Of a stretch of DNA of 43,870 nt, positions 40,691 to 43,870 are shown piece after piece. Source of the stretch: Chloroflexota bacterium (lineage in GTDB: Bacteria; Chloroflexota; Anaerolineae; UBA4142; SHND01); contig JAKOPZ010000097.1 of NCBI GenBank assembly GCA_029778615.1, positions 1 to 43,870 of the forward strand, given 5' to 3'. The notes under the pieces were generated by a model. The model made no database searches and had not been told where the DNA came from. It saw only the letters and a program-made list of their open reading frames with translations. Each line of letters starts with the position of its first letter. The stretch's first letter is position 1. A program made the position numbers and the translations under genes.

Positions 40691-42442
40691 ATGAATCTGA
40701 GGAAGTGGGACGGAATGCTCAGCCACGACAAAGCGCGCTCATTTTTCAATGTTGCAAGACCCGCGTTGCCGGCAGATACAATCAAGAAAAACGACGCTGC
40801 AAAGCTGACGCCGCTGCAAATCATCCTGTGGGGATTTGTGATGGCGACGCTTTTGGTTTTGGCATGGCGAAATTGGTCTATTCCCGAAATTAGTTGGATT
40901 GACCAGCCGACATATATTATTCTATCCAAATCGCTGGTCGTAGGCGAACGTTATGGTTTGCTCTATTCGCCCCGTGTGACAGAAGCAACTCAATTCCCTT
41001 TTGGACTGCCGCTCTTGCTTGTTCCATTCGGTTATATTGTTCCGGATAATTTGTCCGGCTACCGTATCTTGCCACTATTGGCAACGTTTCTGAGTACCAG
41101 TATTTTGTTTTGGGGGTGGTCACGTCTTGCGCCAGGTCTATCGTACTGGTGGGGTTTGGCGGTGTGCGCGTTATTTGCCATTTCTCCTCTGACGATTCTG
41201 TATTCCTCTCAAGTATTATCCGAGGTTGTGTTTTTGCCCATCGTTCTCGGCTCGGTATGGTTTGTGGAACGCACGGTCGAAAGACCGATGCGCGCATGGG
41301 GGATTTGGTTGGGCATTCTCGCAGTGCTGCTAGGTTTTGTGAGAACGGTGGGGTGGTTATTTTTGGCGGTCCTGCTCGCGTATTTGTTTTGGCGCAAGGG
41401 CAGAACGATTTGGCGGCAATTGCTGTTGGCAGGGTTTGTTTTTTGCATCGCGCTGGGCTTGTGCGTCGAGACCACATCATTGCGTTATTCCGACTTGCTG
41501 CCGGGTGAATATGTCTCAATCGGGACAGGTATTGTTTCGCGGGGTTTTGCCGGGACAAATAACATTGCAGAAAATTCGACCGCGCCAGGTATGGACATGG
41601 AAGTTTCCCCGACGCCTTCTTGGCCCAAATCTTATTTGCAATTGGTTACGGGCGCTATTTTGTTCCATCTCGATATTTCGCACATCTTGCCCAAGCGCAT
41701 GGAGGAATGGTTACAGCGCTTTCTTGACCGTTCGGGAATTCCGTTCTTGCGCTATTTGCCAGGTGGCGTGGTGATCGCGTTTCTCGGTCTGGGGATGGCC
41801 GTATGGTACCGCCGCGTGGGCGTCCGCGCGTTTCAAGCCGTTGTGCCAATCTATGCCCTGGTTCTCTTGCTATGGATATGGATTTCGCCGCGCTTCTTGT
41901 ACCCGATTCTGCCACAATTCATCCTTGCGCTCTTGCTTGCCGGGAATGCGCTGATTCAATTCTTGGTTTGCCGCATGGCGAATCGAACGCACGTTATGCG
42001 TTGGACAAACGCGCTGACGGGTTTAGTGATTCTGGCACTTGTTCTGGCTTCGCTTTGGTTGAATCTGGTCGCCAAGCAAAATTATGTTGACATGGGTGAC
42101 CCGGCAAAGCGAACAGAGTGGATTCGCCAAAATACGCTTCCGAATGCGATTGTGGCAAGCGTCTATCCTGCCATTGATTATTTGTACAGTGGGCGCTTTT
42201 ATTCCAACTTGCCCGAAACACTGTCCTCGCCGGAGGCATTCGAAACGTACCTGAGAGAGCAGAATGTGGACTATATCTTGGCAACCGCAGGCGATGAGGC
42301 GCCTGCAGAGCGCATAAAGGTTCGAAGTAAGAGCATTGCGGAATTACCATCCATTTTGAATGCTTTGGCGAAAAGAGGGATTTTGACCCGGCGTTATACC
42401 TGGGCAGAAGGTGATGTGGGTATTTATCAGGTGAATCGCTAG
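40691..42442 (+). CDS. GT39/ArnT-like polytopic membrane protein
   Basis: 583 residues and about 11-12 helices. After the first helix is WIDQPTYIILSKSL, where an Asp sits in the place of the GT-C catalytic motif, and ISPLTILYSSQVLSE matches the second motif. A long outer loop (about 255-320) and a C-terminal soluble part with NTLPNAIVASVYPAIDYLYSG, usual in bacterial GT39-like proteins, follow. It probably moves a sugar from a polyprenyl carrier to a glycan or protein outside. Codon use is visibly less GCG-rich than in the main cluster, which suggests a separate origin. ATG 40715 is an alternative start with the AGGAAGTGGGAC stretch before it. Confidence 0.73.
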   Translation: MNLRKWDGMLSHDKARSFFNVARPALPADTIKKNDAAKLTPLQIILWGFVMATLLVLAWRNWSIPEISWIDQPTYIILSKSLVVGERYGLLYSPRVTEATQFPFGLPLLLVPFGYIVPDNLSGYRILPLLATFLSTSILFWGWSRLAPGLSYWWGLAVCALFAISPLTILYSSQVLSEVVFLPIVLGSVWFVERTVERPMRAWGIWLGILAVLLGFVRTVGWLFLAVLLAYLFWRKGRTIWRQLLLAGFVFCIALGLCVETTSLRYSDLLPGEYVSIGTGIVSRGFAGTNNIAENSTAPGMDMEVSPTPSWPKSYLQLVTGAILFHLDISHILPKRMEEWLQRFLDRSGIPFLRYLPGGVVIAFLGLGMAVWYRRVGVRAFQAVVPIYALVLLLWIWISPRFLYPILPQFILALLLAGNALIQFLVCRMANRTHVMRWTNALTGLVILALVLASLWLNLVAKQNYVDMGDPAKRTEWIRQNTLPNAIVASVYPAIDYLYSGRFYSNLPETLSSPEAFETYLREQNVDYILATAGDEAPAERIKVRSKSIAELPSILNALAKRGILTRRYTWAEGDVGIYQVNR

Positions 42443-42464
42443 CGGTCCGGCTCTACATTTTCTG

Positions 42465-42473
42465 TGATAGAAT
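42465..42473 (+). promoter_or_regulatory. Extended -10 promoter of the nitronate monooxygenase gene
   Basis: TGA directly followed by TAGAAT (42468-42473) fits an extended -10 element. Seven bases separate it from ATG 42481, so the transcript would start at or just before that codon. No -35 match at 16-18 bases. The ATG at 42472 overlaps the -10 box and is therefore less likely to be the start. Confidence 0.5.
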
Positions 42474-42480
42474 GTTTTCG

Positions 42481-43509
42481 ATGCGACGAGCTCTCCCCAA
42501 TGACCTCGTGGAGAACACTGTTCTTCCTCTCATCGTCGCGCCCATGTTCCTCGTCAGTGGCACCGAACTCGTAATCGCCGCGTGCAAAGCGGGCGTCATG
42601 GCAGCGTTCCCCGCGCCGAACGCGCGCACGCTGGAACAATTTGACCAATGGTTGGAAAAGATTACGCGCGAATTGGGCGACCACCAGGGCTCGCCCCTAC
42701 CGCACGCGCCGTGGATTCAAAATCTCGTCACGCATCGCAGTTATCAACGCTTGCGCGACGAACTCGACCTCGTTTGTAAATACAAACCGCGTATTGTGAT
42801 TACCGCGCTCGGCAGTCCCGCGCCGGTGATTGAAGCGGTGCATTCGTACGGCGGACTTGTGTTCGCGGATGTGAATTCCATCGCGCTCGCGCAAAAGGCG
42901 GCGAGTACGGGCGTGGACGGTCTCGTGTTGATTGCATCGGGCGCGGGCGGACACACGGGCTCAATTACAGGATTCGCGTTCGTGCAAGCGGTGCGCGAAT
43001 TTTTTGATGGCTATCTCGTTCTCGGCGGCGCGATTTCGTCGGGACGCGCGATTCGCGCGGCGCAAATTCTCGGCGCGGACTTGGCATACAGCGGCACGCG
43101 TTTTATTGCCACGCGCGAAAGTATGGCGCAAGACGCGTATCGTGAAATGCTCGTCGCGTCGAACGTTTCGGATTTAATGGTGACGAAAGCATTCACGGGC
43201 GCAAACGCGAACATGTTGATTCCGAGCATTCGCGCCAAAGGTCTCGACCCCGAAAATTTGAAACCGAAAACGGATTTGGATTTCAACGACCCGCAAGGCA
43301 ACATGAAAGCGTGGAAAGATATTTGGTCGGCAGGGCAGGGCGTCGGCGCGATTAAAAAAATTCAGAGCGTGGCAGAAGTGGTGGATGATTTGAAACGCGA
43401 ATACGCGCAAGTTTTTGCAGAAGAATTGCAAGGCGATATGTGGACGCAGTTGGTCAAAGGCAGAAACCGCGAATCTGCGCGAATCTATGCGAATAATAAA
43501 AAAGATTAG
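42481..43509 (+). CDS. Nitronate monooxygenase (2-nitropropane dioxygenase family)
   Basis: 342 residues of a single TIM-barrel. VLPLIVAPMFLVSG is the N-terminal FMN-site strand, and VDGLVLIASGAGGHTGS (about 147-163) carries the glycine-rich phosphate loop and the conserved His. LGGAISSGRAIRAAQILGADLAYSGTRF follows. The enzyme oxidises alkyl nitronates with FMN and oxygen; many homologues have other or unknown roles, including enoyl reductases. The last 15 residues (RNRESARIYANNKKD) come from a decamer repeat that forms an inverted repeat over the stop codon, so the C-terminus is probably an extension without function. Likely leaderless start. Confidence 0.84.
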   Translation: MRRALPNDLVENTVLPLIVAPMFLVSGTELVIAACKAGVMAAFPAPNARTLEQFDQWLEKITRELGDHQGSPLPHAPWIQNLVTHRSYQRLRDELDLVCKYKPRIVITALGSPAPVIEAVHSYGGLVFADVNSIALAQKAASTGVDGLVLIASGAGGHTGSITGFAFVQAVREFFDGYLVLGGAISSGRAIRAAQILGADLAYSGTRFIATRESMAQDAYREMLVASNVSDLMVTKAFTGANANMLIPSIRAKGLDPENLKPKTDLDFNDPQGNMKAWKDIWSAGQGVGAIKKIQSVAEVVDDLKREYAQVFAEELQGDMWTQLVKGRNRESARIYANNKKD

Positions 43510-43536
43510 CGCAGATTGGCGTAGATTCGCGGTTTC
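43463..43536. repeat. Inverted decamer repeats across the gene end
   Basis: GAAACCGCGAATCT (43463-43476) and AGATTCGCGGTTTC (43523-43536) are perfect reverse complements, as are AATCTGCGC (43472-43480) and GCGCAGATT (43509-43517). Each arm is itself a run of about three 10-base units (CGCGAATCTG-like on the left, GATTNGCGNA-like on the right). The stop codon lies between. No T-run follows, so it is not a standard terminator. Confidence 0.75.
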
Positions 43537-43548
43537 AAAAGAGTGAAT

Positions 43549-43870
43549 ATGCTCACGCAAACAAAAATTGAAAATCCGTATTTGCAAGGAAAATATGCGC
43601 CCGTGTATGAAGAAATCGCGGTGGATGATTTGCAAGTCATCGGCGAAATTCCGCGCGATTTGAATGGCGTGTATGTGCGAAATGGTCCGAATCCGCGCTA
43701 TCAGCCGAAAGGACGTTATCACTGGTTCGACGGCGATGGGATGCTGCACGCGGTGCATTTTGAAAACGGACGCGCGAGTTATCGGAATCGCTGGATTCGC
43801 ACGGAAGCGTTCAACCGCGAAACCGTCGCGGGCGATTCGTTGTGGACAGGCGTTTTGGAAAATCCCGCGC
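43549..43870 (+). CDS. Carotenoid oxygenase, N-terminal part (cut by window end)
   Basis: 107 codons from ATG 43549 to the window edge with no stop. The protein begins MLTQTKIENPYLQGKYAPVY and continues with LQVIGEIPRDLNG, YVRNGPNPRY, YHWFDGDGMLHAV and YRNRWIRTEAF. These are the hallmark N-terminal motifs of carotenoid cleavage dioxygenases (RPE65 family), which split carotenoid double bonds with a four-histidine iron centre. The first iron ligand lies further downstream and is not in the window. The gene follows the inverted repeat by 12 bases and may be co-transcribed with nitronate monooxygenase. Presence of this family hints at a carotenoid-containing or carotenoid-using bacterium. Confidence 0.87.
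   Translation, partial: MLTQTKIENPYLQGKYAPVYEEIAVDDLQVIGEIPRDLNGVYVRNGPNPRYQPKGRYHWFDGDGMLHAVHFENGRASYRNRWIRTEAFNRETVAGDSLWTGVLENPA

Noticed and set aside
1-43870. CRISPR array, tRNA/rRNA genes, prophage or transposase
   Set aside because: No spaced direct repeats of CRISPR size, no cloverleaf-like or rRNA sequence, and no integrase or transposase motif was found on reading either strand.

Overview
The window reads as one large exopolysaccharide/capsule locus (about 1-38.3 kb) followed by unrelated metabolic genes (38.3-43.9 kb). Almost everything is on the + strand and tightly packed, with many 4-base stop/start overlaps (ATGA or GTGA). Codon use is strongly biased to GCG and CGC, so GCGCG strings are everywhere and produce many long meaningless antisense frames. 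The gene set (many GT4 enzymes, GT-C membrane proteins, MurJ-like flippase, secreted glycosidases, few Shine-Dalgarno sites, heptamer repeats) fits an environmental bacterium of the Chloroflexota type. That assignment is an impression from style, not a demonstrated result.

Region A (50-16403): amino-sugar and nucleotide-sugar enzymes (WlbB-like acetyltransferase, WlbA-like dehydrogenase, dTDP-rhamnose-epimerase-like SDR, HddA-like sugar kinase), three phosphoglycosyl transferases, a Wzz/BY-kinase fusion, a Wzy-like polymerase/ligase, a UPF0104 membrane protein, two GT4 enzymes and the first secreted glycosidase. Region B (16427-22766): a DUF2142-type membrane protein with its own promoter and three more paralogous secreted glycosidases. 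Region C (22876-34111): GT2, MurJ/Wzx-like flippase, FkbM methyltransferase, four GT4 enzymes and two GT-C-type membrane proteins. A 420-base gap (34112-34531) then holds a palindromic MITE-like element and a run of small hairpins. Region D (34532-38319): a second GT2 + phosphoglycosyl transferase + Wzy-like set and a 60-residue membrane protein. Region E (38323-end): URO-D-like protein, a minus-strand Gfo/Idh/MocA oxidoreductase, a GT39-like membrane protein, nitronate monooxygenase and the start of a carotenoid oxygenase.

Working model: nucleotide sugars (probably a 2,3-diamino sugar and a 6-deoxyhexose) feed phosphoglycosyl transferases that load undecaprenyl phosphate. GT2/GT4 enzymes extend the unit and FkbM methylates it. 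The MurJ-like protein flips it, Wzy-like proteins polymerise it and the Wzz/BY-kinase-like protein sets length. Four PslG-like glycosidases act on the product outside the membrane.

Most unusual points: a BY-kinase domain without the Walker A lysine and without a tyrosine tail, next to a phosphoglycosyl transferase without its Asp-Glu catalytic pair; four paralogous PslG-like glycosidases with a calcium-loop insert in varying states of conservation; long G or C tracts inside three surface-polysaccharide genes; heptanucleotide tandem repeats at gene boundaries, one of them split by a palindromic element; and near-leaderless promoters. No rRNA, tRNA, CRISPR array or transposase gene was seen.
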